Shown in pieces: positions 1 to 12,339 of a DNA stretch of 64,000 bases. This DNA comes from Heliocybe sulcata. Its lineage: Eukaryota; Basidiomycota; Agaricomycetes; Gloeophyllales; Gloeophyllaceae. Both the position numbers and the translations under genes were made by a program. Where the stretch lies: contig ML213513.1 of NCBI GenBank assembly GCA_004369045.1, forward strand, positions 300,862 to 364,861, written 5' to 3'. Below the pieces are notes generated by a model. The model made no database searches and was not told where the DNA came from. It saw only the letters and a list, made by a program, of their open reading frames with translations. Numbering within the stretch: the first letter of the stretch is position 1; every line of letters starts with the position of its first letter.

Positions 1-1886
1 GTGTCAGCAGAGAGCGACTTTGAGCCTAGCTAGGCCCCAGGGACAGTTGCAACGGTAAGCCTAATTAGGCTCATAGTCTGGGACGTCTAGGTGGGGCGTA
101 CGTGCCGGGGTGATATATGCTTGGATATCCAGGGGTCTTATAGGCGGTGCGTGGTTGCCGCCTTGTGTTGATGCGCTGATTGATTCCTGATTTCGATGCA
201 ACGTTTTCACTCGAGGTACGTGGCGATGAAGATCCGACCGAACAGTCGTGTGCGCGATGGCTGGGCACGAGGATGGGCACGAACAAGTCAGCCGGGACTT
301 TGCTTGGTCCGCGTCTCGAAAGGCTTGGCTTGGCCCACATCTGCCGCTGGTGCCCGGTGGTGTTGTTGGTGCCGTTTGCGATTTGCGAGTGGAATAGCTG
401 TCAAGGAGGAGCGTCCGTCAAGGAGATAAGCCTCGTCGACGCAGACAATGACCGAGTATCAGTAATCGTGGCGCTCAGGGCATCGTCTCTACAAGTTGTG
501 GCCCGCCTTCCATGTGGGGAATTTAGTGACAGGTCAAGAATAACTCCCTCGTGGAAGGGGAGCTCAATCTGAGATCGTCCGTCCCCGGCAATCTAGATAA
601 GATGCTCTCCCGGAGCCCTCCGAAAGCCACCAATAGATGCGCGCCCATTTCTGCGAGCCTCAGCGACTCAGGCAGGTGCTTTCGGGAATACTGAGAGTAA
701 TTAAGGAGAGTGTGGATTATCGATCAGTAACGACGCGTTTACGATTGCGATGGCGCGAGGCTCACGCTTTGAATGGCGCACACCGGCAATTGACATGTCC
801 GGATGGCTGAAGTTGCCGCCCGTTAATTTTGGTGAGGCGGCCCGACGCGAAACAGCCGTGAAGGGTTTTCCAGGACAGCCGGTGGACTCTTCGATTGAGA
901 GAGGTGTACTTCAGTGCAAGAGGTCCGTAGCTTGCCATGGGTGTGTATATAACATACGGCCTCGGTACGGAGAGTACAGGCACGAGACGCAGAACTTACT
1001 AGTGTTAGACTCGATGATTGCCGAGGATCTATAACCGACCATCACCTCATGCAAACTATTATTTCCCAAGAGTACCGGACACCTCTACCGGAGTGGCCGC
1101 GGAGCAGTTATGGTGACAGCAACGAAGTCGCCTGTAATCCCGATTTGGTATAGACATGTCTTCTTTCATTATGTCTTCCACGTCGCTTCACATTGCTTCT
1201 CTTTTACTCTCTTCTCTGTCAAACACTGATTTATATATAAGCCACTCGAGGAACCTTTGAGTCTTATAAAGACGGCTGGTCTCTTGCAGGCAGTCGTCTT
1301 TCCCCCCGTTCTTGCGCCCGCGCTCGCCTGGCACTCCCGTCCTTATAACATCTCATGAAGACACCTCAACTGATTCGTTTATTTGCTAGGCGATAAAGGT
1401 TGTACCAATGACTGGGTGAGTTAATTTGGACTTTTTGTTACCTGTTACTTGGGCCCAGATAACAATGCCCGCTTATGTAGCGCGGTAGGACTCGGGGTCT
1501 CGAGAGGATTTTGGGGAGGCAAGTAGCGCTCAACGCATCTTCCAGCTGAACTTCATTTGAACTCATAGGAAGTCACGCAGCCGGTTCGAATGTTGCATGC
1601 GGTCCGTCCGGAGACTGGACGGACTGGGCCGCCATCTCGGTGCTTCTGGATGAACCTCTTGCCAAGCACAGCCTTATCAGCGCCATTGGATGGGCCAGGC
1701 ACGCCGTCCATCTGCTATCAATTTTCCATAACGCTCCATGTGCTGCCATCGCCCTCAGAAGCCCGCGCTATATAATCGGGAAGCCTCTCGCACGAGCTTC
1801 TCTCGTCCCTCTCCAGCCAACACGCGCCCCGATATCTTTGGGTTACCCCGCAAGCGTAAAGCGTTACCGCTTTTCAACTCTTCGCA
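1..1886. other. Gene-free left edge and PTR2 upstream region
   Basis: I see no gene in this stretch. The open frames are short, overlap on both strands and resemble no family I know. Pyrimidine-rich tracts occur around 1170-1210 and 1290-1330. The last 120 bases hold the likely core promoter of the peptide transporter. Confidence 0.5.
1768..1777 (+). promoter_or_regulatory. TATA-like box of the peptide transporter gene
   Basis: CTATATAATC lies about 115 bases before the ATG at 1887 and is followed by pyrimidine-rich sequence, as in many fungal core promoters. It was read by eye; no start-site data support it. Confidence 0.4.
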
Positions 1887-3833
1887 ATGGCTGGATTGAC
1901 GCGCGACGACGCCGTCCTCGCTGGGCTCGCCGAGGCTCAAAAGGACGAGGTCAAGTACGAGAAGCAAAACCACTCGCTCTCCATTACGACCAGCAAAGAC
2001 CACGACCACGACTACGAGCCCGATGGCATCCATGACGGGCTCGAGTTCCCCACTTCCGAGGAATGCGAGACCCTCCGTCGCGTTTCTGATACGGTCCCGT
2101 GGAGCGCGTACATGATCGCGTTTGTCGAGCTCGCGGAACGGTTCTCGTTTTACGGCGCGACAGTGGTCTTTACCAACTTCATCCAGCAGCCCCTCCCTGT
2201 AGGCTCGCGAACTGGTGCGGGTGGTGCGAACGGGCAGAGTGGCGCCCTTGGTAGGGGCCAGCAGACCGCCACCGGTCTGACGACGTTCAACCAGTTCTGG
2301 TGAGCAGGCAATCATAACTTCTATCACGTCTAATTTCATCTGATCCTCGATGCTTAGGTGTTACGTTATTCCCCTCTTCGGTGCCTACATCGCCGACACC
2401 CGATGGGGTCGCTTCAAGACCATCTGCATCTCCGTCGCGATTGCCATGGTCGGCCATATTCTTCTCGTCATGTCCGCCATCCCGCCGGTCATCACGAAGC
2501 CCAATAACGCACTGGCATGCTTCGTCGTCGCCCTCGTCATCATGGGCCTAGGCACGGGTGGCTTCAAAGCCAACATCTCCCCTTTGGTCGCCGAGCAGTA
2601 CAAGCGCACGAAGCTCTTTGTGCGCACGACAAAGTCTGGAGAGCGCGTTATTGTCGACCCTGTCTTAACCACCTCCAGGATTTACATGTACTTTTACCTG
2701 TTCACGAACATCGGTGCGCTGATTGGCCAGATCAGTATGGCTTACTCGGAGAAGTACGTTGGGTTCTGGCTCGCGTACCTCCTGCCTACTATCGTCTTCT
2801 CCCTCTGCCCGATCGTGCTTGCCTTGGGTGCGCGCCGGTACAACACGTCGCCGCCCACCGGCTCTGTCTTCGCTCAGGCACTCCGCGCGTGGAGGTATTG
2901 CTTGCACGGCAGGTGGTCATGGAACTACATGCAGATGTGCAAGAACATGACTGCGGCGGACTTCTGGGAGACGGCGAAGCCGAGCAATGTGATTGCGAAG
3001 ACGGGCAGCAAACCCGGCTGGATGACGTTTGATGACCAGTGGGTTGATGAGCTCCGCCGTGGCTTCAAGGCCTGCGGCGTGTTTGTCTTCTTTCCCATCT
3101 ACTGTGGGTTGCCATTGGAATTCCAATCTTGAGGACTCGACGATTGATGTTCTTTTTTCTCCCAGGGCTCACCTACAACCAGCTGAACAACAACCTGACG
3201 TCTCAAGCGGCGACGATGTCGACGCACGGCGTCCCCAATGATGTCCTGTCGAACCTCGACCCGTTCGCACTCATCATCTTCATCCCCATCTTTGACCAGT
3301 TCATTTACCCGGGTATGCGCCGCATTGGGATTAACCCGACGCCCTTGAAGAAGATCACGGCAGGCTTCTTCACCGGCGCGGCTGGCATGATCTGGGCGGC
3401 GGTGGTGCAGCACTATATCTACAAGACGAGCCCGTGCGGGTACGAGGCTGCGACGTGCGCGGATGCGGACGGGAATGCGCTGGTGTCGCCGTTGAATGTG
3501 TGGATCCAGACGGGGTCGTATGTGCTGATTGCGTTTTCGGAGATTTTGGCGAGCATTACGGGGTTGGAGTATGCGTTTACGAAGGCGCCGAAGAATATGC
3601 GGTCGCTGGTGATGTCGATGTTTTTGTTTATGAGCGCGATTGCGTCTGCGCTTGGTGAGGCGTTTGTGACGCTTGCTGCGGACCCGTTGTTGGTGTGGAA
3701 TTATGGGGTGTTTGGGGTGATTGCGTTTATTGGGGGGTGTTTGTTTTGGTACTGCTTCCGGCATTTGGATGAGCAGGAGGATGAGCTGAATAATTTGGCC
3801 GAGGGGCATTATCATGCGGAGAAGGAGGGGTAG
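1887..3833 (+). CDS. PTR2/POT family proton-coupled peptide transporter
   Basis: Three exons (1887-2299, 2358-3103, 3166-3833) join to 1827 bases, 608 residues, the usual length for fungal PTR2 proteins. The product should import di- and tripeptides with protons across the plasma membrane. The N-terminal 70 residues are charged and cytosolic. The first helix region has ERFSFYG, then GTGGFKANISPLVAEQ (the conserved POT motif between helices), YFYLFTNIGAL, and PIYWLTYNQ restored exactly across the second splice junction. Both introns are GT-AG, 58 and 62 bases. The last exon is rich in G-ending codons. The start was chosen as the first ATG after the TATA-like box. Not part of the metabolite cluster by position. 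Family call is secure; substrate is inferred. Confidence 0.93.
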
Positions 3834-3953
3834 GGGGAGTGTATTTGTGATGGCGTCTTGGGTTTTGGTGTCGTGTAATGGTGTGTGCTACATAGACGAC
3901 GATAATGATTAATGATTGTTTTCATCGTATTTCTGGGCGGCGGCATGGCCGTG

Positions 3954-4371
3954 AAGCCACACTTGTCCGCGTAGCCACTGTGGCATTCAGGCCTAACTGA
4001 TCAATTGTGGCGCGGCGGACTTCGAGTTGGAGCTCTAGGGTGGATGCTAGCCCACGCTTCGCTCTCTGTCATGCGTGCTGTCAGCCCGCTGGTGCCGTCG
4101 TACATAACGTCGGTAGGCACTGTGTCTTTCCATCGCCATTACTGTGATTTGATGGTTTGCAAATCATCGGCAGGGATCAAGCCACACTTTTCCGCGTAGC
4201 CACTATGGCATTCCGGCCTAACTCTAGTCAATTGTGGCGCGGCGGACTTCGAATTGGAGCACTAGAGTGGATGCCAGAAGTGACGCATCCACGCTTCGCC
4301 CTCTGTCATGCGTGATGTCAGCCCGCTTGTGCCGTCGTACATAACGTCGGTAGGTCCTATATCTTTCCATC
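3954..4371. repeat. Tandem direct duplication upstream of the 120-residue gene
   Basis: Two copies, about 3954-4133 and 4179-4371, start 225 bases apart and are largely identical. Shared stretches include AAGCCACACTT, CGCGTAGCCACT, CAATTGTGGCGCGGCGGAC, CTCTGTCATGCGTG and GCCGTCGTACATAACGTCGG. Copy 2 carries an extra insertion near 4271-4282. The block sits directly before the ATG at 4445, so it probably duplicates promoter or 5' leader sequence of that gene. It has no coding potential that I can support. Confidence 0.85.
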
Positions 4372-4444
4372 ACTGCATTTCGTTTCTTCATTCTCAGAAC
4401 ATACAAGGAACCGCTGCATTTTTCATTTGATTCACATCGTCACA

Positions 4445-4921
4445 ATGTCGACTACGCACTACCAGGGAAAGGTATGTGAGCGGTATAACAAAAGTGAGCG
4501 AGGATGTTAATGGCGTTGGGGGTGCAGCCTTTTGATGATAATAGCGCGACTGGTTTGAGTGGCGGGGTTAACCAGAAAGATGCGCTTAAGAATGTTGCGA
4601 CGACGGGGAATGAGCCTGTGGATACTGGGTCTCTAGCGGGCCAGGCGAGTCATGATAGGGAGAAGGGTATGGGGCCCAAGGTGTTTGTGAGTGCCTTGTT
4701 TTGGTGATGGATAGGGAGCGGATTTGAGATGATGGGGGGTGTAGAGTCATAGCCAGAGCGCGGACGCGCATCCGGATACGAGGGAGGAGAGGGGTCCTGC
4801 TGGGGTTGTGGAGGCGCTGCAGGGTCGGGGGCCGAGTGAGCAGGTTGCGGATGGGAAGTTTGTGCAGAGTTTTAGGGAAGCGGGGGAGAGGGCGGAGGGG
4901 AAGGGGAAGCCGGTTATTTGA
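4445..4921 (+). CDS. Small conserved hydrophilic fungal protein, function unknown
   Basis: Three exons (4445-4471, 4528-4686, 4745-4921) join in frame to 363 bases, 120 residues. The product has no signal peptide and no membrane helix; it is rich in Gly, Asp, Glu, Gln and Ser and looks intrinsically disordered. It begins MSTTHYQGKPFDDNSATG, with an acidic and basic mid-section and a Lys/Gly-rich tail. The composition recalls small stress-related hydrophilic proteins of fungi, but I recognise no named domain. The frame runs cleanly through both introns and codons prefer G and C, like the neighbouring transporter, which supports a real gene. The first exon is only nine codons. The tandem duplication upstream may affect its expression. 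Confidence 0.75.
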
Positions 4922-6521
4922 GAGGGGTGGGATGGGTTGGAAGAAGGAGTAGGTGTGTAATAGCGAAAGAAGGAGTAGGTGTATGATAGTATTGTAATAT
5001 TTCAAGAATGGATGAATCGAAGCGGAGTCCAGAGTTAACTTGCTGTACGTGGGTAGCAGGTATGATGGCAAGAGGGGGCGGTAGTAGCTGTGCGTTTCAA
5101 GTAAGTAGAAGTATTCGGAAGATGGCAAGGAGTTGAAGCATAATAGTGGCGCTGCCGCGCTTGTCCTAGAAAGAGCTTGCCATCTTGCAAGTACAAAAAT
5201 TCGAATATTGCTGAGGGGACGTACGGCTGCAAAAAGCAGGTCTTGCCCTCGGCGTGTCGGGCTAAAAAAAAAAGGTATATATGTTATAAAAGCATCATAT
5301 AAGCCCTTGAATGCTAGATTGCCTGTGGGAGCAAGCGGGTCGTTCACGAGAGCGTGGATGCAATCAGAAATCGACATAGGTTATGCCACGGGAAGATGAC
5401 ACCGCGCCACAGGTGGAAGCAACGCCAAAGTCCGACCTATATTTGAACTCAGTTGTAGACCTATTAATATCTCCAGACCCATAACTGCCAGGTCATCCAA
5501 TATTGTTGATTCCGTTCGCCCATCGGTTGCTAGCGCACGGTACACTCGATGCGATAACGACATTCTCCGTTTCTTCCTGACGAGAGGCTGACTGGTGAGC
5601 GGTTGCGTGGAAGGGGAGCCTGATTCCAGATCTCTCGGGTCGCAATGCACTACGAGTGTTTACCAGGAACATGGGCTCGTCGACGAAGTTGTAGACTTCC
5701 GATGTTAAGTCATTTTATTCCAGGAACGTATAGCAGATAACGTCGAGCCAGCGTGGAGAGCAATATTGTCGCCGTCGGCGCCGTCGAGGATGGGCAGGGT
5801 CCGTACATCGAGTTGTTACTTGCAACCGGATCGCGGCCTCAGAGCAACCGATTTATGATGCAATCATTGCAATGAGCTGACTGAAGAGTCGGGTCTTCTG
5901 AGAATGGTTCAGTCATACACCTACATTTCGTTTTGCGAGACCGATGGTGTGATGACAGCATATCCATTGACGCAGATTCAGGGAACCTGACTTGTTTTCA
6001 TCGACAGGCCTACTCCTCTCAAAGGCCATCAAAGTCCGTATCCGAGTTCAATTGACGGTAACCAGGGGATTGCGCCGAACGAATGCATCTGGCCCGGTCC
6101 GCTGGCTGCAGACGGACGGGTAAACCCCGGAGAGCGCCTGCCGATCCCGGGAGGTCCAATCACAAGAACCATGCATCCTCTACAAAATGAAAAGCGATCA
6201 GTCGGGCGCCTTTAAGAGATGCGTGCAAGGCACCGTGCCCTCCGTGACGACCAAAGACAACGACGGCTAGCGACGCCCGAACCCGGCAGCTTGGCATTGC
6301 TAGGGAGTATAAGAGCGACCGGGCAAGAAAGGATGGCTTTCTCACTTCGTCTCCCAAGTTTTTGGAACTTGCTGTTGGTCGTTGAACGGCCTTTTCTTTG
6401 GCTCTCCGACCAGGTGTCACCACTTTCGTTTCTTCATTCGTCCTCGTCAGCGCAGTTCGGCCGCACCCCCTTCTTTCTCGAGACTATCTAATCACAGGAT
6501 CGCACATTCACGTTCTTCACA
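4922..6521. other. Gene-free stretch
   Basis: No gene supported. A run of ten A is at 5264-5273. The open frames here are low-complexity or overlap each other. TATAAGA at 6308-6314 lies 208 bases before the next gene and may be its core promoter. Confidence 0.5.
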
Positions 6522-8925
6522 ATGCACTCGAAATCCTTAGCTGCGTTCATCACCCTCTCTCTCCTTAGCATGTCCGAGCCAGTTCTCGGACGCTACCGGT
6601 GGATGGAGAGGGACGACAGGCCTGTGATGCTCCACCCCCGTCGGTTTGGCCAGGAGCACCCCGACGTTATTAACAAGCTGTCGTCGGCGTGCGAGGGCCA
6701 GGTCTGTGGTGTTCTCGCTGGCCAGGCAATCACCCCGCTCCTCGCAGCTCAGGGTGAATGCACCCAGCAGGCAAGTTTACAGTCCTAATCGCCTTTCAAA
6801 CGGAGAAGACTAAATAGACTTGTAACAGGACATGGCCGATTCCATCATCGACGCTGCCCAGCAGTTCGACGATGCGACCAAGCAGAACATGATCTCGCTT
6901 GCGGTCGAGTACCGCCAGGCTGAGAAGAACACTCCCCCGGACTTTACGACCAACCCACCTACGAACAGGAATTCCGTCTTCTGCCAGAAGGCGCCCAAGA
7001 ACGCTGAGCTGAACGGCTTGGTACAGGCGCAGGACCCTGGTAAGCTTTAGTCTTATAATAGAAACAATTTATCTTGACTGATCATGAAATGGATGACAGC
7101 TAACGATCCCGACCTCTTCTTCGACCCCAACGGTGCCAAGTCCGTGAAGAAGGGCTCCCAGGCCAACACTTTCCCCTTCGGGGCTAGCGGTGCTTCTGAC
7201 AGCGGCTCGTCCTCCTCTGCTGCGTCGTCTGCTGCAGCCACCTCGACCTCTGCTGCTGCATCCGCGACCGCCACCGACGCGTCCTCCGCATCTACATCTG
7301 CTGCCGCGTCCGCGACCACTTCTGCCGCTGATGCTAGCAGCACCGACGACTGCGTTGTCACCGTCACCGCGACCATCACCGCAACCGACTCTGCTGCTGC
7401 TACCCTCGCAGCCACTTCCAGCTCGAGCGCTGCTGCTGCTAGCTCTACCGCAGCCGCCGGCGACATCGGCGATTTCGGGTCTTGCACGATTCCGCAGATC
7501 GAATTCGGTGTTGGGTTCGACAATCGCAAGGAGACGTCGTTCGAGCCTGTTGACAAGGCGTCGTACAACCATGGCTCGGCGCAGGGCATCCAGATTATCA
7601 CGCAGTTCATGTGTGACACGCTCACGAACTCGTGCGGTGCTGACCAGACTGCGAAGGATACTTGCCAGAAGGCCCAGACTGCTGCGCTCGCTGAGACTGC
7701 GAAGACCGGCAAGCAGGCTGATGGTGAGCTATTGACCTTACGTTGTCTGTTTGATTTGGTTAGACTGACTGATGCGTTTCTAACTCATCAGCTTTCAACG
7801 CCGTTTTCGGTATCACGACCCAGTTCGCCGACGTCGCGTCTGTTGACGACCAGGGCAAGGTAATTGCCGGCACCGGTTCTGGCTCTGCTTCCTCGTCTGC
7901 TTCCGCGTCCGCTTCGGCCACGAGCACCTCCGCTGCTGCAGCCGCCACGACCGCTGCTGGAAACAACGCTGCTACCTCTGACAGCTCCATCGGCAACTTC
8001 GGCTCCTGCACGACACCCCAGATCGAGTTCGGCGTTGGTTTCGACAACCGCAAGGAAACCTCATTCGAGCCTGTTGATAAGACGTCGTACAACCACGGCT
8101 CCGCGCAAGGCATCCAGATTATCACGGATTTCATCTGTGATACTTTGACGAACTCGTGCGGTGCTGACCAGACTGCCAAGGATACTTGCCAGAGTGCCCA
8201 GACGGCTGCGCTCGCTGAGACCGCTAAGACTGGCAAGCAGGCTGATGGTAAGTGCCTTTTGAAATCTGTACTTGTTTCTTGAGACTAATACATGTTCGTG
8301 TATTCCCTTAGCCTTCAACGCCGTCTTCGGTATCACGACTAACTTCGCAGCTGTTGCGGCTGTTGATGACAAGGGCCAAGTTATTGCTGGAACTGGTGAC
8401 TCGTCTGCTTCCTCGTCCTCTGCTGCGACCACCACGGCTGCTGCTGCCAGCTCCTCCGCTGCTGCCACGACAAGCTCTGCTGCTGCCGCTGCCACCAGCT
8501 CTGCCGCTTCCACCGGCTCTTCATCCGGTATCGGCGACTTTGGCAAATGCTCGGTCCCCAAGATTGAATTCGGTGTCGGCTTCGACAACCGCAAGGAGAC
8601 GTCGTTCCAGCCCGCTGACAAGGCGTCGTACGCGCACGACTCTGCGCAGAACGGTGACATCATCACCCAGTTCGTGAGTAGTGATTGTGTTTCCGATTTA
8701 GGAGTATATTGCTGAAAATACTTTGACTAGATGTGCGACAACCTTGTGAATCAGTGCGGTGCTGATGATACTGCCAAGGCTACCTGCGCCCAGGCTAAGG
8801 TCGCTTTCGACTCCAAGACCGCGAAGACTGGTGCACAGGCTGACGCCTTCAATGCTGTCTTCGGTATCACCACCGATTTCGCGTCCGTCCAGGCGCTCGA
8901 CAACCAGGGCAAAGCCGTCAACTAA
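6522..8925 (+). CDS. Secreted Ser/Ala-rich protein with three tandem domain copies
   Basis: Six exons (6522-6770, 6829-7039, 7100-7723, 7792-8247, 8312-8673, 8731-8925) give 2097 bases, 698 residues. Residues 1-23 form a signal peptide ending near VLG. A Cys-containing N-terminal region follows, then three copies of a domain of about 110 residues beginning IGDFG or IGNFG and holding EFGVGFDNRKETSF, a Cys pair (CDTLTNSCGADQTAKDTC) and FNAVFGITT. The copies are separated by long Ser/Ala/Thr linkers, probably O-glycosylated, so a cell-wall or matrix role is likely. No GPI-anchor signal is visible at the C-terminus. Intron 1 uses a GC donor (CAG|gcaagt). Introns interrupt the second and third domains at equivalent places, as expected from internal duplication. 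I do not recognise a named family. Confidence 0.85.
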
Positions 8926-10698
8926 GCTTTTCTCGTCGTTTGAGTGAACCTGCTGTTCATCTTGCTCCTATTCCCGTTGTTCCCATACCTCCCCCCACCA
9001 GACCTCTCTCGTCTTCGTTTTGAACGTATTTCATAAGGTGCTTTGAGGATTGTGACCTGTGATACCCATGCGCAGTGATTGTATCATTAGCATAGCTCGA
9101 GATGGGGCATCAAACACCCCGGCAAAGAACCCGCACGACGGTTTTCAAATGATCTTGTTGGAGTCGGACTTATGTGTAAGAGCGCGATTATCAGAGCGGT
9201 GGACGCTTGCTCGAGTGTGTTTTATCATCTATTGACTGTTGGTCTTGTGTTGGTATCCAACGGTCGTTCGCAATGTCGAATGTCGAACATATGTGGCTCC
9301 GGTGCCACAGTCACAAATACGACCACATACCGCACACCTATGTCATGACTGTTCGAATCATTAGACGCTCAATACGATGCTCCTCGTGTATCTCACCAAC
9401 CACTACTTCATTGTAATGACCACTGAATCTACCGTGGCGTCTGGATGAGCTTGGGACAGACAACATCGCCGTCCTGACTTTCCCCGGCATCCGCTCGTTC
9501 GGCAATAGTCAGCTGTCTTTCTGTCCCAGATCTTCATTTCCGTCTGCACCTGTTGACTTGTCGGACGATGTGCGGGAGAAAGAGGGTTAGACTGTGGACC
9601 GATGTCGAGCGGATTGGTACATCCCCAGGCGCTGCCATAAGTTATGGGTGACTTTCGATGTACTCAGAGGACTAACAGTCGAGTGCGGATGTCGAGGTGC
9701 AGCACGCAGTCCTTTCTTCTGGGTCCTTTGGAGACAGGTACCACGTCATATGGTCTTCACTGTTTTCCTTCAGGACTTCTGGACGAAGCTGTTCCTGAAC
9801 CAGTTGTATCGAAATTCGTTACCGGCAGTACTCGGTATGCTTGGCGCACTTCGTGGCGTAATGTTCTTGGGGCGCTGGGCTGCAGTGCACCAGGACTCGC
9901 AGTTCAATCCTTTGCCTATCTGATAGCCCGCGACCTTTGAGAACGCCTCTACTTTCATTCCTTCCGGTGCCCTATTCGGGGAGCACTCAGCGACGTGCGC
10001 CTCCACCTCCCTCTCTTCGGTCCACAGCTTGTCTTCCTCGCTCATGCCATATTGCGACAGCTCTCACAACGTGGAAGTTGGCACGCGCTTATCTTCTGGG
10101 AACAAGTTATCATCTCTGTATGCAATGAGTTCTCCGCGAGAGCACGAACCTGGTGCCGTACAGCACTGGAGTAGCTGGTCAAAACGTCAGACGGTGAATA
10201 TGCCTTCCATTCTTTCACTGGCTGCTGATTGATCATCTCAGCTCGTAACATGTGTCAAATGTTCTAGCGCGTTTGGGTCGTGGCGCCTGATAGATCTGAA
10301 CTCTTCGGTGTCGTTTATCCCTTTGAATGTCGTGCCTCGAAATGAAAACTGCGTATGCCAAACAACTTCTGTTCATCGCTGAAGTTTGAGCCGACGGTTG
10401 GCTATCCACCCATAGGGGTTAGGGTTTACGTCAACGTTCCTGAGGGTGCGTCTGCAATTGGAGCTCCTAGTCCAGGCCACCCGAAAGACTGATTTAAATA
10501 GAAAAATGACAGTGTTTTCGATCAAACAAGGAGAAACAACCCGTCGAGACTGTCAGATCTGTCAGACAACCCTCCAATGTGGACCTTGGCACTAGCGTCA
10601 AGGGGGAGCATTGCACTGTTGAGACAGTTGGGTGACGTCGTCCATTACCGTGGTATAAGGCGATGAGCAACCCAGTTGGGGGTCGATAATTGCCTCTG
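8926..10698. other. Gene-free stretch
   Basis: Likely 3' UTR of the secreted protein up to about 9100, then sequence without a supportable gene. Overlapping frames near 9594-9940 show no recognisable protein. Confidence 0.45.
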
Positions 10699-11743
10699 AT
10701 GCCACGACCACAACAGCTGTCTACTAACGGCTTATTTGCCACGCTCGGCGATGACCTCTTCGCTGCCTTCCTAGAATTCATTGGGACGACCTTCTTCCTG
10801 CTATTCGCGTTAGGCGGTGTTCAGGCCGTCACGGCCGAACAAGGGGCAGGTAATGCCTCGGGTAGCGAGAGAGTTCTATACATTTCGCTATGCTTTGGAT
10901 TCAGTCTAGTCGTTTCTGCATGGCTCTTCTTCAGAGTGACCGGCGGGCTGTTCAATCCGAACGTTAGCTTGGCGTTATTCCTGTGCGGAGTGATTGGGCC
11001 TGTTAGATTTGTGTTGTATTGCCTCGCGCAATTAGTCGGGAGTATCGCCGCGGCAGGGCTGGTGTTGGCTTTGACGCCTGGACCACTGGCGAGCAAGTGA
11101 GTACAATCAGCTCTATTATCCTCCCAATTCCTTCCGGATGCTTACGCTTCTGAACAGCACTACATTGGCACCAGGCATCAACTCAGCCCAGGGCGTGTTC
11201 ATCGAGATGTTCGTCACGTCGGCGCTTGCACTATCAGTCCTAATGCTCGCCGCCGAGAAGCATCAGTCTACGCCTTTCGCACCCGTACGTTCCTATCATC
11301 CTAATCCTCCTTCAGTGTGGAATGACCATCCGCCATAGATCGGTATCGGCTTGACGCTCTTTGTCGCTGAGCTCTGGTCCGTTTACTACACCGGCGGTTC
11401 GGTCAACACTGCACGTGCATTCGGTCCTGCTGTGGTCACTGGCTTCCCAGACGGCCACCATTGGGTGGTAGGTACTCGTACCCTTCGCATACATCCTGGG
11501 CTGATCACATCGTCCCACTCTGTAGTACTGGGTTGGTCCCTTCCTCGGATCCTTGTTGGCCTCTTTGTTCTACGCCATCTTAAAACAGTAAGCACTGCTC
11601 GGTAACTTTTTGAGGTACTGACCAACATTGTTCGTTCCAGTTATCGCTACTGGCGCCTCAACCCCGATCAGGATACGACGAGACCTGAGAAGAGCCCGTC
11701 CGATCCAGTCGATAGAGTCGCCTCTCAGATGCAGCAGGTGTGA
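10699..11743 (+). CDS. Aquaporin (MIP family) with NPN and NTA pore motifs
   Basis: Five exons (10699-11096, 11158-11284, 11339-11467, 11526-11587, 11641-11743) join to 819 bases, 272 residues, the normal MIP size. Six membrane helices are visible. The first half-pore loop reads GGLFNPNVSLAL and the second GGSVNTARAFGPAV, so the two canonical NPA boxes are NPN and NTA. I recall a clade of basidiomycete aquaporins with these changes, so this is probably not damage. All four introns are GT-AG and preserve the frame through the C-terminal tail. The protein should conduct water or small neutral solutes. The start ATG is the first in frame; a short upstream exon cannot be excluded. Confidence 0.85.
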
Positions 11744-11797
11744 TGGTCTTTTGTGGAAATTAGATGATATGTGGCAGGACAGACGCGCCTTGCGTGC

Positions 11798-12245
11798 TTC
11801 TGACGTACGGGAACATGACGCTTACGCTCGTAGTAGACTTATACGAAGGACGCTTTTCAAGAAGAACAACATCATGTACATTAACATACTACTGTCGCCA
11901 CTGCAATTGCTTTCGATCAACAACGGCCCTCCGCGGCTACTTCTCAAGTCACGTGTCGACATTGACGGCAGTCCTGTCCACGGTCCCAGGTTTCTGCTGC
12001 GGCCTCTCCACTGAGCGCTGACCCGGTGGGCGTGTACCGGTCTTCTGCCAGTGCTCGGCGTTATGACGAACATCATCGAATTGATAAAAGCCCGCCTGAC
12101 CATCACTTGTCTGGCTATGGCGGGATGCGCAACTGTGGTCCCGAAATAGTCTCTATTTCAAGAGGAGGTTTAGGGAGTGCACGGGAACCGCTGATTTGGA
12201 GTCTGGACGACGCAGGACGCTCACAGTTTTCGCGCGTGGCGCAAA
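11798..12245 (+). repeat. Diverged dispersed repeat, copy A1
   Basis: This segment matches 21205-21610 in the same orientation. Shared landmarks in order are CTGACGTACGGGAACATGAC, a weak middle part, GCATCATCGAATTG-like sequence near 12070, a GACATGGCGG-like stretch near 12117, and GACGACGCAGGACGCTC near 12207. The copies differ at many positions. No transposase or terminal repeats are seen, so the origin is unknown: decayed gene pair or old repeat. Confidence 0.6.
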
Positions 12246-12339
12246 ATTGGACGCCGCCATCATACATCCCTATGTAATCCCGGTGCCCGCCTACTCGGAT
12301 TCACTGAGGATACGTCCGCCCGCAAGTTTAACCCTTGTG

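Noticed and set aside
3099-3815. 238-codon minus frame opposite the peptide transporter
   Set aside because: Composition is Arg/His/Gln-rich and unrecognisable; it is a shadow of the GC-rich last PTR2 exon.
7053-7712. Long open frames on the minus strand opposite the secreted protein (Ala/Val-rich)
   Set aside because: They are the antisense of Ser/Ala repeats with strong codon bias, which removes stops in other frames. The plus-strand model has a signal peptide and matching introns.
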